Positions 33,479-45,900 of a DNA stretch of 64,000 bases are shown here, piece by piece. The number at the start of each line of letters is the position of its first letter. The first letter of the stretch is position 1. Position numbers and translations under genes: made by a program. Source of the DNA: Epiperipatus broadwayi (taxonomy: Eukaryota; Onychophora; Udeonychophora; Euonychophora; Peripatidae); contig JAQFVV010000556.1 in NCBI GenBank assembly GCA_028023455.1, positions 310,001-374,000 on the forward strand. The letters run 5' to 3'. The notes beneath the pieces are model-generated. The model was not told the origin of the DNA, made no database searches, and saw nothing but the letters and a program-made list of their open reading frames with translations.

Positions 33479-34333
33479 CTAGGATCTAAGATTTTTATTC
33501 ATTAAAGACCAAATGTCTTGAAAGACTTTTTCTGATGTGATTTTTTTGTCCCTTTCTCTAATACTTTCCAATTTGATTGAAAAGGTGTTTGGGTGTCTTC
33601 TATGGGTATTATTGTACATGAAGGTACATCTAGTGCACCATAGTGCATATAGAATAAAAGTGCTTGCCCGAATTTGTGCATATATACCCCTACTGAATGT
33701 TTTAAATAAATAGTGCATGTTGACATGAGTGTTATTGAATTGTCTAGGGATTGCTATATGTATGTTGGCAAAGCATTGACAGTCAAAGAATAGATGAGTT
33801 TGTTTTCCATTTCTCTGCAACAGTGTGCATTGAGCATCTACTCTCTTGCACTGTCTTCTACATTTATAGAAATAAAGAGTAGGGAGGCATTCCAGATTAA
33901 GTTTAACTAAAAAATCAAAGAATTTTGGCTCCAGGTTACAAACCCCAACCTTTCTAATTATTTGATGGTTATTGAGACTTAAAATTGACTTACCCTCATC
34001 ATTAATTGAATGTGGGTGGAGGAGTGAATGGACTTCCCAATGTTTATATTTATTCAGGGGAGGATAGAAATGGAGGTTATCAATGGAAAGCAAAGGGTCA
34101 ATAAGGTTTTTCCAGTAGCCTTTTGTAGGTAGTGGTCTATCAGTGGGTGTAATTTTGAAGGTAGGAGCAATTTGAGGGAATAATTTAGTAATAAATGAGA
34201 TGAGGTTTAGTATTTTTTGTATTCTAAATGTTTTAACTGAATGAAGTCCTATCCCATTATGAATTAGTTGACACTGAAGTTTTCTGATCAAGATGGAAGC
34301 GATACATTGACCCCATAAAAGTTTTCTGAGCAT
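33479..34333 (-). pseudogene. Non-LTR element C-terminal region with Cys/His motif
   Basis: The 284-codon frame follows the reverse transcriptase. It begins MLRKLLWGQ, matching the RKLLWGKKQ end of copy B (37615-36935). It contains CKRVDAQCTLLQ and THLFFDCQCF, a C..C...H..C arrangement like the zinc-binding domain found after non-LTR reverse transcriptases. Upstream stops and shifts mean it is not translated as a full protein. Confidence 0.8.
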
Positions 34334-35912
34334 TGAGTAGATATATGTGAGAAAAGCTTTTGCATATATAACTAATATATAATTCTTGTATTGATTAGCA
34401 TGTTGAATAGTGATACTTTTGCATAAACTGAGAGATAAGTTTTCATGAGCGAGCTTGTTATATTTTCAATTTTTATTTTAAGCATGTTCTGGATTTTTAC
34501 TCACATTGTTGCATTACTCAGATGGAATGGGAATCCCAAAAAAGGGGTAGGCTTTCCTTTAAAGAAAGGGTGCTGGATAGTCTGTCCATTAAAAAGTTTT
34601 TATGCACATGATTTATCAGCATGGAATTCAAGTCTATATGCCCTTAAGTATTCTTCCAGTATTTGCAACAGCTTTGGCAGATATTTTTTTATTTGACAGG
34701 AACACCATGATATCATACATGAAGGCTAAGCATGGTATGTTAGTATTTATACTCAAAATGTAAATGCCAGGTATGCTTTTTCAATTTTGTTCAAGAGAGA
34801 GTTTATATATGTTGTGAATAAGATGGCACTTAATGGAGATCCTTGTGGAATGGAGCAGTAAGGGTTGAAGGAAGGTGAGTACTTTTCATTTGTTGTAAGG
34901 TGTATTTCTCCATTAATCAAGAGGGTAATGATGTATAGTATTGATCAAGAAATTGGTGTATCTACTAATACATCAATAAGTTTTCCAATTAGAACTGTGT
35001 CAAAGGCAGCGTTAATGTCTAATTGAACAGCTATTGGACTATGTTTTTTCCTGTTTCTTATGTCATCAATAATTGTTTTGGATAGGATCACAGCTTGTCA
35101 GATAGATGATCCTTTTTTTACAAACTGCCATCTTGAGATCATTGGTAGGATATGTGTTTCAGATTCAAGGATTTTGATTCCATAGGGGCTCAGATATAGG
35201 CCATATGTTTTTGACAGTCAAGATTTTTTCTGGTTTTTTGTGAAACAGGACTAGTAGTATGGGATATAGGCCTTCAAAGAGATATAGTTCTTTTGATAAA
35301 AAATTTGCCAATCCTGACAAGTATTTGGCAGTAAAGTGTCCAAGATGAACATACACAAATTTATGTATACCATGTATTCCCGGGTGACAAGAGTCAGGTA
35401 TATCTGCAATTTTCTTAATGAATTCTTCTGAAACAAATAAAATGTCATCTTCTGGAATTCCAAAATAATGTGGTTTTGGATAAAATCTTTCACTACCTTG
35501 AAAGGCAATTTTATAATGTAGATACAATGAGTTAAGAATGTTATCAGATACCACCTCATTTTGTATTTTAAGTGCACCAGGGACTCTAATTTTTAGGGGT
35601 TGACCCAATGCCCAGTGAATGTATTGTCTTGATCATGTATGAGGTTTGTTTAGATATATTTTTCTTTTTTTTAATAGGCAGATATTCTGTGAGTATTTTG
35701 CATGTGGAAAAATAAGCTTTTCTTAGAGCAGCAATTTTAGGGTATTCATCAGCCTTTGATGTAGAGTGAATAATTCTCTTGTGCAGCTCATCGACTAATA
35801 CTAGCAATTTTGTAGGTGGGGAAGAAATCCATGTAATATGGTTAATTGTGTGAGAGACATTGTTCACAAAAGCAATCCATGCTTGTGGAGGACCTAAGTC
35901 TAGCTTCATCAT
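34334..35912 (-). pseudogene. Non-LTR reverse transcriptase, frameshifted
   Basis: Pieces in order on the minus strand are a linker (35912-35586) and the N-terminal fingers (35608-35165) with LSGLANF and FHKKPEKILTVKNIWPIS. These are followed by motif A QLDINAAFDTV (about 35025-35060), SIPQGSPLSAILFTTYINSL (about 34790-34850) and the catalytic region near 34715. There FMYDIMVFLSNKK stands where copy B has YMDDISIFLKSKK, so the first catalytic Asp is replaced by Tyr. Several frameshifts and stops interrupt it. Confidence 0.8.
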
Positions 35913-36085
35913 TTTGAAGATTGCTATGTAGATTTCAGAAAACAGAAATTCTGTGGTTCAACTTGGAAGTAAAATTCGGATTGTTTTATTAGTTGATAAT
36001 TGTGTTTTATATGATAAGTCAATGTTTATGGTGACAAATAATGCTAGGTGGTCTGATAGTGTTGAGTTATTGAACGATATTTTAA

Positions 36086-36679
36086 TCATATGATATAGCA
36101 AGGAGAGTAGAAGACCAAGTCAATCAGTGAAGAATGTCTACCATTGTTAAAGAATACTGTATTATTTGGTAGACATCGTTCTCCATTCATCAGTGGAATT
36201 GTGAATCTGTGAAGCCATTTCTTAACAAATTGCTCATAAGACATGTTGAAGTCCCCTAATAATAAACATGAATATGATGATGATGTAAGGAGGGAGTTAA
36301 TTGTCAATATTAGCCTATTTACTATTATTGGTCTTGGTGGTATATATACAAAAACTATGTTTATAACTATGGCTTGATGATTTAATGTGATGATCATTAT
36401 ATGAGCATCCATGTAAAGTATTCTAAATGATTTGAATGGGCATGTTTTATTGATAATTGCACCCATGCTTGCTGATGGTGTAATGGATGTTTTTGAGAAA
36501 ATAGAGAAACCATGATTATGTAAATAGTCTGATGGATCTATATGTGAGCTGTCATATATTTTTGTTTCAAGCAAACTAAGTATTTGGGGTTGAGTAATAC
36601 TAAGCCATTTTGAAAGGTCCATGACTTTTGCCACGGAGTTTAAACCCCTTACATTAAAAGCACCACTTTTTACTTCCAT
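36086..36679 (-). pseudogene. Endonuclease domain of copy A
   Basis: The 197-codon frame shows the order of an apurinic-type endonuclease: FNVRGLNS near residue 8, LLETKI near 36, VFVYIPPR near 108 and the catalytic LLGDFNMSYEQF near 139. It ends soon after SLIDLVFYS, short of the final SDH motif. It is truncated or frameshifted at the 3' side relative to a full domain of about 220-240 residues. Confidence 0.8.
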
Positions 36680-36934
36680 ATTAATTTATAAGAAATTGAA
36701 AACAATACTATGTCAAGCAAAGTGGTCATGCACACTACTCACCCTCCATCTCTTGACCATAATCCATGTCATTAGCAAAAGACCCAAACTCTGACAAATC
36801 ATGCTGGCTCTGCATCTCGAGAGATTGAACGAGTTGCATTTTTGGAAGCTGTGTTTAGACCCTCATCAAGAACTGAGCAGGGTGTGGTTTTGGTGGCTTC
36901 ATTTACTAGATCATTTTCTAAGATATTTGCAATC

Positions 36935-37870
36935 TTATTGTTGAGGTTTAAGTTGACAATGGCAGTTTTTTGATGGAAACAGATATTGTTTTTTCCCCCA
37001 CAGTAACTTTCTGCATAAAGTATAAATGTTATTAATGAAACCCCTTGTGAAAATCACAATCGGAGAGAAATAAATTATTCTGGTTATTACTAGCATATTA
37101 AACAATGCTATTTTGGCATATAGTGATAGATATGCCTTTTCCATTGAATTTATCAATTTCACAGTCTTTTCCCTCAAATTATTTTGAATTTGTGTTCTCG
37201 TTGAAATTGTACTGAGATGGAAAGGAAAACCTAAAAAAGAGCTAGGCTTTCCATTGAAATGATCTGTAATTGGACCTGAGGTGTAAATTTTCCAGGCACA
37301 AGATTTTTCAACATTAGCATTAAGCTTATATGTGTTAGAGTAATTAGCTATTATTTTTAAAAGTTTGGGTGTCTGTTTCTTGCTCTTTAAAAAGATGGAT
37401 ATGTCGTCCATGTAAGCTTGGCATGGAACATAGGAGCCCAATTGTAGTATGAATATTCCATTTATTTTTTCCTCAATTTCATTAATTAGTGGGTTGATAT
37501 ATATTGCAAATAGTAGGGAGCTTAGTGGAGATCCTTGCGGTATGGAGCAGTTTGGTACTATTGATGTAGCTGTTTTACCATTTATAGTAATATATATTTC
37601 TCGGTTAAGTAACAAATTAGTGATTATGTAAATATAGGCTTTGGAGATTGTAGAGTTTATTAATAGTTCTACTAGCTTGATTATTAATACATTATCAAAT
37701 GCTGACTTTATGTCTAATTGTACTACTACTGGTGCATACTTTTTGTTAGTTCTTACTGTGTCTATGACTTTTATTGATGAACACTGGTTAACTGAAGAGC
37801 CTTTTTTGGCAAATTAGTGTTTGGATATAGTTGGAGTGATTGTTCAGCTTTGTTATAACATTTTTGTTGA
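36935..37870 (-). pseudogene. Non-LTR reverse transcriptase, copy B, truncated
   Basis: From about 37800 down one reads VVVQLDIKSAFDNV (motif A). A 226-codon frame (37615-36935) then has SIPQGSPLSSLLFAIYINPL, the intact AYMDDISIFLKSKK catalytic box and FLGFPFHLS, and ends at RKLLWGKKQ. It is homologous to copy A and better preserved. The C-terminal region is cut off where copy A begins. The 5' half with the endonuclease is absent. Confidence 0.85.
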
Positions 37871-38903
37871 CAGATTCTGATTTTAAATATACTATTACCA
37901 CATTATTTAAATAACATTTTTTAATGCTTATTAAATTAGAGAATTTTATATTAATATAACTAGCAGTTTTCAGTTCAAATAGAGTTCAGTTTGACTTTAG
38001 TCATTTTTGAAACATGATAGCATATTATGTGGATAATTTTGTCTTTCATGTATTATTTGTATGTATTTGTATACATTTATTATATTTTACAACACATTTT
38101 TTAGTTTTCAAAAGTTTTTTTTTTAACATTTTTAGAGCCAATTACAGTAATCTCGAGTATTATAGCATTATACTATTTGATATTTATTGATTATTCAAGT
38201 TTAAAGTAGACAGTTCTACATAGGGTGAAAAGAGCTACTCTTGAAAATATATGAGAATGTCTTATGATGTGATTGAGATCTTTTGTTTTAATTATTGCAT
38301 TGATTCCTGAAAATATTTCTAATTAAAATAATGTTGAACAATAAAATTAGATAATTTTTGAGATGCATTTAACTTATAATTGGAGTTAATAATGTGTTAA
38401 TACATTTGACAAAAATCATTTTAATGTACTCATATTCTGATTTATCTCAAACTACCTTCAATTATTAGATAAATGCAACTTTTAGATTGTTTAGATATAA
38501 TAAGTAAATTAAGAAAATATAAAAGACTAGTAAAACTATATGAAAGAAAATAACCATTAAAATAGAAATCTATTTTCTTAGATTATTCTTTAATCTGGAA
38601 ATTTTAAGAGAGCATGTACTATATTTTGAAATGTTTAATTCTTAAAATAAAATCTTTGAATATTATTCTGAAATTATTACTAATTTGATGTCTACGACTG
38701 CAGATTTCCATCAAATCTATGATAATTTTTGTAATAGCTGTGTGTGTTAACACAGAATGGAAAAAAAGACTAATTTAATGAAGAAAATTATATTGCCTAT
38801 AAGATTATGCAAAATTATATTAATAATATATGTGGTAATATTGTCGTTATAAATGTTAAAAACTGTTCTTTTACTTCAATGATAGAATGATGGACTGAGA
38901 ACT
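37871..38903. other. AT-rich DNA, no gene seen
   Basis: No supported coding frame or repeat recognised. Confidence 0.55.
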
Positions 38904-38918
38904 AAAGATACTTAGATT

Positions 38919-39013
38919 GTCAAGCGCTGGTGGCTTAGTGGTTAGCATAGATGCCTTCCAAGCAGCTAGCCCGGGTTCGCTTCCCGGTCAACAGATTTGA
39001 CATATGAAAAAAA
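38919..39013 (+). mobile_element. Retroposed tRNA-Gly-like unit with poly(A) and 15-bp TSD
   Basis: A tRNA-like sequence is preceded by a 5-base leader and followed by a short trailer and an A-run. AAAGATACTTAGATT stands on both sides (38904-38918 and 39014-39028). Poly(A) plus a ~15-bp duplication is the hallmark of LINE-driven retroposition. The body is only 95 bp, so this is a tRNA retrocopy or a minimal SINE. Confidence 0.93.
38924..38994 (+). tRNA. tRNA-Gly(TCC)-like sequence, retroposed
   Basis: GCGCTGGTGG starts the acceptor and D-arm region. Anticodon TCC lies at 38957-38959 in the TTCCAA loop, and GGGTTCGCTTCCC forms the T arm. Acceptor pairing is imperfect at the 3' end (TCAACAG where CCAACGC would pair). 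Because it sits in a retroposon, it is more likely a pseudogene or SINE head than a working tRNA gene, although the internal promoter boxes are kept. Confidence 0.8.
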
Positions 39014-39028
39014 AAAGATACTTAGATT

Positions 39029-40089
39029 AAAATTCTTATTATTACTATTAAAGCTCAAACATCACATGATCTCCCAAGTAGCTAACCATTTCATTATTAT
39101 TATTAATGATGACATGAAATTTTTTTTTCAGAACATGCTGTTAATTACGTAGTTCGTAAAAGGAAAGATTGTCGAAAAAGTAAATTCTTTATAATTTATT
39201 ATTACTCATTACTAATGCTTATTATAAGTATTATTTATTTTGTTATTATTATTATTTTAATAATTAATACTAGTAGTTACATAAATTAACTTTCCATTAT
39301 TAAAGATTACATCTAAAGGTAAAGTAATGAGATAAATCAAACTTTAATAATTCAAATGCAAACAAAGTCACTAACCAAGTTTGTCAATTAATAGTGATAA
39401 GGATTTAAGAATTTTTTTCTTTGATAAGAGTAGCCTTCTACTTATTTACCAAACAGTAATTGAGTAACTAAATGAAATAAAAATCCTATTGCTCCCTATA
39501 ACTAAAAAAAAATTTCCAAGTTTTACTTGGACTGGATTCAATCTTAATTATAAAAGTGATCAGTAATTATATTCAAGATAATTTATAAAATAGGTTTGAA
39601 TTTATAATCTAACTATAATGCGACATTCTGATCCTTAGATCTTAAGCTTTGTTTTACTATTTATAGATACTAAGTATAATTCAAAGTAAGCCATAGCTTA
39701 TTTAATTCCAAATATAGACAATAAATCAACTCCAAGACTGACATCAAATTTATTAAAGAACTGACACACTTCTGATTACTCATATCTGAAAATGACAAAT
39801 CATTGTGTTGAAGATTTTTTTTTTGTTTTTAAAATCAGTCATTTCAAGATAATTGTTTTTTAATGATTTAAATTTAATCGTCAAATGATTGTTTCTTAAC
39901 GTGAAAGATATTTTATGCATAAATTGTTTGTGAAAAAACTATACCTATTTTATTATTATGTAGTTCTACTACTTGCTACATATAGATGTGTAGCTATTCA
40001 TAAACAATCCACAGAGAAATCCGTAAGTGAAACACTTGATGTACAATGTTCTAACTGCATACATACTAGGCAGGAAAAAATATTGTAAC
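39029..40089. other. AT-rich DNA, no gene seen
   Basis: No supported coding frame, RNA gene or bounded repeat recognised. Confidence 0.5.
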
Positions 40090-41160
40090 AGTATGAAAAA
40101 TAGAGCCTTCTTCTAATGACTAAAAAATTAATAGTGACCTTGGACAGATATTTTTCAGTTTTGTTAGAAACATTTCAATAATATTTTAAAGAAGGTTTTA
40201 AAAATAAATATAAAATATTGTGTCCTAAGGTGATCGAATATTGTGAGCTAGGATGAGTCATGAGACATGATAGTAAAACCAAGAGGCTAACATGAATCTG
40301 GATAGCTCTCCATCTCTAAATGCAATTAGAGAAAATGGAATTCATTTGCCAAAATGGGCACCGAATTCAGGAACGGAATTTGTTGCTTGTGTCCAGTTAT
40401 ATATATTTGAAGGATATGAGAATCAATCTATAATTTTCATTGCGATCCAAAGGAATGTATGTTAGCCTAATCAAGACCTGGTAAAAAGAGCACTGAACAC
40501 ATGCCAAGACATCCACATATCAACCAGTACACAATATAATACAAATACGGTCAAACAACCTTTAAATTAAAAAAAAAAAAATCTTTATTTGTAAAAGTGT
40601 ATAAAACATTACAAAAGTCTAACCAAACAGAAAAATCCATTATAAAATAATTATTATTTTTTCTTTATAAAAATAAGATCACTTATACAAAAGGATGGAT
40701 ATTTTAATGATTAGTTATAGTTTAACCCGTCTACCCACAGAGTCAATACATATTTCAAAAAAACTTTAATATAGATATATACAGATAACTGTACACTCTC
40801 TTTTACAGATAGAAGTACGAACGTCTATTCTTATTTATGTTCTTCAGAAATAAATATATATATATTCGTAACCTTTAATTGACTAAAAAAAAAAACGTGT
40901 GACAAAAAATATAGGTAAAGGTCTTCCTTTTTCTTTTATACAAAAAAAAAAAAAACTAAATAAAATCTTTAAGAATTAAATCAAGTCTTTTGCCATTAAA
41001 TAGAAATAATAGGAACTTTGCATTATTTATAAAAGAGGAGTTTGCACTTTCTGTGTTTTGCTATCTTCTCTCACTTCCTTTTCTTTCTTTAGAAAAATAC
41101 ATATATATGAAATACTAAATCATAGCAGTATAATGGCAATCAATTTTAGTGAGACATTTC
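40090..41160 (+). repeat. Direct duplication, left copy (partner 51905-52369 plus 56838-57350)
   Basis: The sequence matches the right copy across its whole length with moderate divergence. Examples of shared blocks are TTCTAATGACTAAAAAATT, GAGGCTAACATGAAT and AAACAGAAAAATCCATTAT. At about 40580 it has TTTATTTG uninterrupted, exactly where the right copy carries a hAT transposon between two TTCATTTG copies. It therefore provides the empty site. Confidence 0.88.
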
Positions 41161-41938
41161 TTTTTAAATTAATAAGATTCATTGTTGCCATTATATGTAC
41201 TAAACCAACACCAATTAAAATATTAAAAACAAACAACCAATATATATAATATTATTGATGGGACATATGTATATAATTTCAAATATACCTGGGTCTTGTT
41301 TTATGTGGTAGATAGGTTCCTCAGAAAACATGCACAAAAGAAATTTTCTTTGCACAAAAATAGACTTAACTTTCCTTGAAAACTGGGGGATACGTATTGT
41401 AATTTTCAAAAATCATATAAAAGCAAGACAAAAATGTAAAATTACTTTAAAATTCTAATAAAAAAAAGGAAATAAAGTATGACTAATAAAAAATTTCAAA
41501 TTTGAAAAAAATTGATACAAGACAAACTTTTTTTTATTAACTACAGTATTTAATTTTATTCAAAACAATATATTTTTATGTGTAATTTACAGTATTTTAC
41601 ATTTTTTTATACATGTACAGTATTTTAATCATCATCGCTATTTGACAATATGCAGGTTCACTTGTGAAATGGTAAGATCAAATTCATCACAAGAGGAAAT
41701 ACAACTAGCACCAACTTCATATTTTTAATTGCTGTTATAGTGGACTCACCCAAACAAATGTTTTCCAATTGCTGTTGATCCTTCTCATTTCGCTAAGCGA
41801 TCTAAAACTGAAATTTTTGTTTCCAAAGAAATTCATTTTCTTGGGTGTTTTTTTTCTTCATTAGGGTAAACTAAAAGGGTTGTTTTCTATTCCCTGATGG
41901 TGCTATTTCTAGGTCAATTCCTAGAAATATACCATTTC
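41161..41938. other. AT-rich DNA, no gene seen
   Basis: No supported coding frame or repeat recognised in this stretch. Confidence 0.5.
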
Positions 41939-42100
41939 AGCGGCCTACACCCAACCTAAGAGGCTTTTTTCTACGATAAAACACAGAAAGAGTGTTTGCG
42001 GTGGCCTCAGCCAACCTAAGAGTCTTCTGTCTACAATAAAACACAGAAAGAGTCCCTGCCGGTCTGGCTTTTTTCTATGCTAAAAGCACAGACAAATGCC
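41939..42100 (+). repeat. Short tandem repeat, ~60-bp period, relatively GC-rich
   Basis: Two near-complete units and one partial unit share CCAACCTAAGAG, TTCT.TCTAC.ATAAAAC and ACACAGAAAGAGT. They are preceded by a palindrome (TTTCTAGG...CCTAGAAA). No coding frame is maintained. Confidence 0.75.
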
Positions 42101-42416
42101 TTTATAGGCTGCCATAGTTGGTTGTTATTAACTTTATAGTAATGTTAGAATGTCTATTTCCTTTATACTTTGGTGTGAGAGTGTGTGGATTTTAGCCTGT
42201 TGTAATTATTTAAAATTTCATTGCAAAGGTATTTTTTTTAAGTGCTGTAACCTTCTGTTATGTTATAACTTTATTAACAATTTTCTGAAGGTTCCATTAC
42301 AAATGGGTAACCCTCAAAAATTGCTTTTAAAGCTGCAGAACAGCAGTATTTTGAGGATCACGCGAAAAGTAACATTTGTGCGAGAATTCATCTGTGACAA
42401 GTCACTTTATATATAT

Positions 42417-42961
42417 ATGCACAAACAAAAACAACCCAGTGTCTGATTATTAGTAATTACTTGTCCAAAAAAAAAATTAGTCGGATATTTTTTTTACATT
42501 TATTATTTAAATAAGAGTAGTTTTTATATCTACACACTAACAAAAACAACCCAGTTTCTGCTTAATTACTGACCAAAAAAAAAGAAAGTAAATTAGTCGG
42601 GGTTTGATTTTTAAATGTATTTGAATTATGGTACTTTTTATATATACACAATATTTACAAAAAAAACCTACTTTCTGATTAATTACTGTCCAAAAGAAAC
42701 GCAAATTAGTCAGCTACCATTTTTAAATTTAATATTTAAATAATGGTACCTATTTATCTAGACACACTAACAAAAAGAACCCACTTTCTGATTCATTACT
42801 GTCCCAAAAAAAGAAAATTAGTTGGATGTTATTTTAAAATTGTAGTGTGAATTTTTTCACTGTTGTGGGTAAATTGAATGTAGAATTGCATCTTATTTTC
42901 GATTGAAAAAAAGACCGTAACTTTATATATATATATATATACACACACACACAAAAAAAAA
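42417..42961 (+). repeat. Diverged minisatellite, left half (~115-bp units)
   Basis: About four units are marked by ACACACTAACAAAAACAACCCA, TTCTGATTAATTACTGTCC, AAATTAGTC and a TTTTTAAATTTAATATTTAAATAATGGTA-like block. The last unit is longer and ends in (TA)n(CA)n followed by an A-run. The array continues at 46260, split by the LINE at 42962-46259. Confidence 0.85.
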
Positions 42962-45900
42962 GGCTGCAGAAAGGAGTTTGCTATTAACTGAAAGGAGACC
43001 CTTTGATTCCTCTTGGAGGCCTTAAAGGAACCGAGCAGGGCAAATTTCTAATGTCCACTCCATACGTTTTTGTCGTTGCAGCTGTTATTACTATATGTTT
43101 ATTCCTATAGTATACGAACATGGATGGGCTGCTCACCAACACGCATTAGCCAGCGTGGTGAGTTTATTGGCTTTTTACCTCTGAGTTTAAGATCAAGAAA
43201 CACCATGGTCTTTCTTCTCAGTGCCTGATAAGGCAGAATGAATGTTTGTGTAAATGATAAAGATTTTTCCCAATTATACAATTATGACAGACAAAAATAA
43301 AGCATGGCCCTTAATCCCAGGAGGCTGTAAAGTCACCAACCAAGGCAGCAGTTGTTGGCCGAAGGCGGAGGGTGCTAAGAATATCCTGGAGGTGGACCCA
43401 GGCTGCCATTTGATGACGACTTTTTATTTAGGTACTTACAACTGCAGATCACTTTCAAGTGAAGGAAGATTGCAAGAATTAGAAGAAGAACTCTCTTATA
43501 TTAAATGGGATATTATTGGACTTTGTGAAGTTAGAAGAAAAGGTGAAGAGACAATTGATTTAAAAAGTGGACATATGCTCTATTATAAAGGCACAAATAT
43601 TGGAAATACAAGTGGAGTAGGATTCATTATAAATAAAAAGTGGAAGAACAATATTGTGGAGATTGATGGTGTATCAGTCAGAGTGGCAAGATTAGTTATA
43701 CAACTTAATAGCAGATATCAAATGCAGATAATTCAGGTTTATGCCCCAACAAGTTCTCACAGTGATGAAGTAGTAGAAGATTTTTATATGGATGTACAAA
43801 AGGCTTTTGATCAGAGTAAACAACATTTTAAAATTGTTATGGGATATTTTAATTCTAGAATTGGTAAACAAATGAAAGATGAAAGTGTTGTAGGTAATTT
43901 TGGTTATGGTAATAGAAATGAGAGAGGACATAGACTTGTGGAGTTTGCAGAGAAGGAAAAACTTTATATTATGAATTCTTTTTTTGAGAAAAATGTTAGA
44001 AGGAAATGGACATGGAAGCATCCAAATGAAGGTACAGCAGAATTGGATTATATATTGACTAACAGGAAATACATATTTCAAGATTGTAATGTTCTTAATA
44101 AATTTAACACAGGAAGTGATCATCGATTAGTAAGGGGTAAGATACATGTTAATGTAAAACTAGAGAGACAAAAATTATTAAGAAAAACTATATTTACAGT
44201 TGATATTCCTAATCTTCAGAAACATTCTAATGAATTTAAATTAGAACTTACAAATCGGTTTCAAGTATTAGTAGATTTTGAACATGATTCAGATTTGAAT
44301 GAAATTAATATGAAAATAACTGATACACTTTTAAAAACTGCAACAAAGATAGCTGGTAGAAAAAAGCAGCAATTGACTAATAAAATTTCTACTGAGACTA
44401 GAGAACTTATGAAGAAAAGAAGGAATATGAAGATATGCAAGAATGATGCATTAAAAAGAATTGAATATCTCGAATTTTGTAAAATGGTGCGGAAAAGAGT
44501 TGAAAATGATATAAGAAAGTATAACTGTGAACTAGCAAGAAAAGCTGTAGAAGAAAATAAAAGTCTTAAGAATGTAAAACAACATTTTGGTATTGGTAGG
44601 AAATTTATATCTGCAATAAGGAAAAAAGATGAAATTATTACTAAAAAGAGGGATGACATTATGAAATTGGTAGAAGATTTTTATCAAGAATTATATAGTA
44701 ATAAAGAACAAGTACCTCCTATATCTATTACATCTTCCGAATTGCCCAGAATTTTAAATGAAGAAGTGAGAAATGCAATTAAATGTATGAAAAAAGGAAA
44801 GGCTCCAGGTAATGATGGAATTATAATTGATATATTAAAAGAAGCAGGTGAAGAAACAGAAAAAATATTAGCAAAGTTATATACCAAATGTCTAAATGAT
44901 AAAGATGTACCGGATGATTGGAAGAATGCAGTAATAATATTAATATTTAAAAAAGGTGATAAAGAAGATATTAGAAATTACAGACCTATCAGCCTTTTAT
45001 CAGTTTTATATAAAATTTTTACCAAGATAATTACAACTCGTCTACAGAGAACCTTGGATTTTCACCAACCAAGAGAACAAGCTGGATTTAAAAGTGGTTT
45101 TAGTACAGTAGATCATATTCAAGTATTGAGAGAAGTTATAGAAAGGACAAATGAATATGAGTTGTCATTATGTTTTGGATTTGTAGATTATGAAAAGGCA
45201 TTTGATTCTATAAACATTTCTTCAGTGATTAAAGCATTGGATCATCAAGGTATAGATCCAGGATATTGTCATATTTTAAAGAATATTTATAAAAATGCAA
45301 CAGCAACAATTAGATTACATAATGATACTGGGAAAGTCAACATTGAGAAAGGTGTAAGACAAGGTGACTCCATATCTCCAAAACTTTTTACAGCAGTGCT
45401 GCAAGAAGTATTTTGTGGATTAAAATGGGAAACTAAAGGAGTGAAAGTAAATGGAGATTATTTAAGTCATTTAGATTTCGCAGATGATGTAGTTGTTTTT
45501 GCAAATAATGCTTCCAAGCTGCAGGAAATGTTGCAGGAGTTATCAGATGAAAGTAGGAAAGTAGGACTAAAGATAAATGTTAAAAAGACTAAAGTAATGT
45601 TTAATCAATTTGCTCAAAATATGAAAATAAAGATTGATTATGATGAATTAGAAGAAGTTAAGAGTTACAAATACCTTGGTCAGATTATTAATACAGATGG
45701 AAACATAATAGAGGAAATTAATCATAGAATTAAACTTGGTTGGAGTGCTTTTGGTAGAAATAACTTGATATTAAAAGGAAATATGCCTATGTGTTTGAAA
45801 AGAAAGGTTTTTAACAAATGTGTTTTACCAGTTCTTACTTATGGATCTGAGACTTGGACATTTAATAGAAGATCAATACAGAGACTTCAGACCACTCAAA

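Larger units (their letters stand above)
33048..36934 (-). mobile_element. Non-LTR retrotransposon (YMDD-type family), copy A, decayed
   Basis: On the minus strand the order is endonuclease (36679-36086), linker (35912-35586), reverse transcriptase (35608 to about 34334 with breaks) and a C-terminal Cys/His region (34333-33479). A microsatellite tail follows. The stretch 36680-36934 may be the end of an ORF1 or a leader. The family is not the RTE-like LINE: it has a YMDD-type catalytic box and a different C-terminus. The element abuts copy B at 36935, so one was inserted in or next to the other. Confidence 0.85.

Noticed and set aside
36680-36934. Possible ORF1 of the YMDD-type LINE
   Set aside because: Only a short open stretch is readable and no motif such as a zinc knuckle or RRM is visible, so no separate gene is called.
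43692-44659. Minus-strand open frames of 132-143 codons across the LINE at 43-46 kb, and similar plus-strand frames at 8381-8812
   Set aside because: They are antisense shadows of the LINE endonuclease and linker frames and occur at the same place in both LINE copies.
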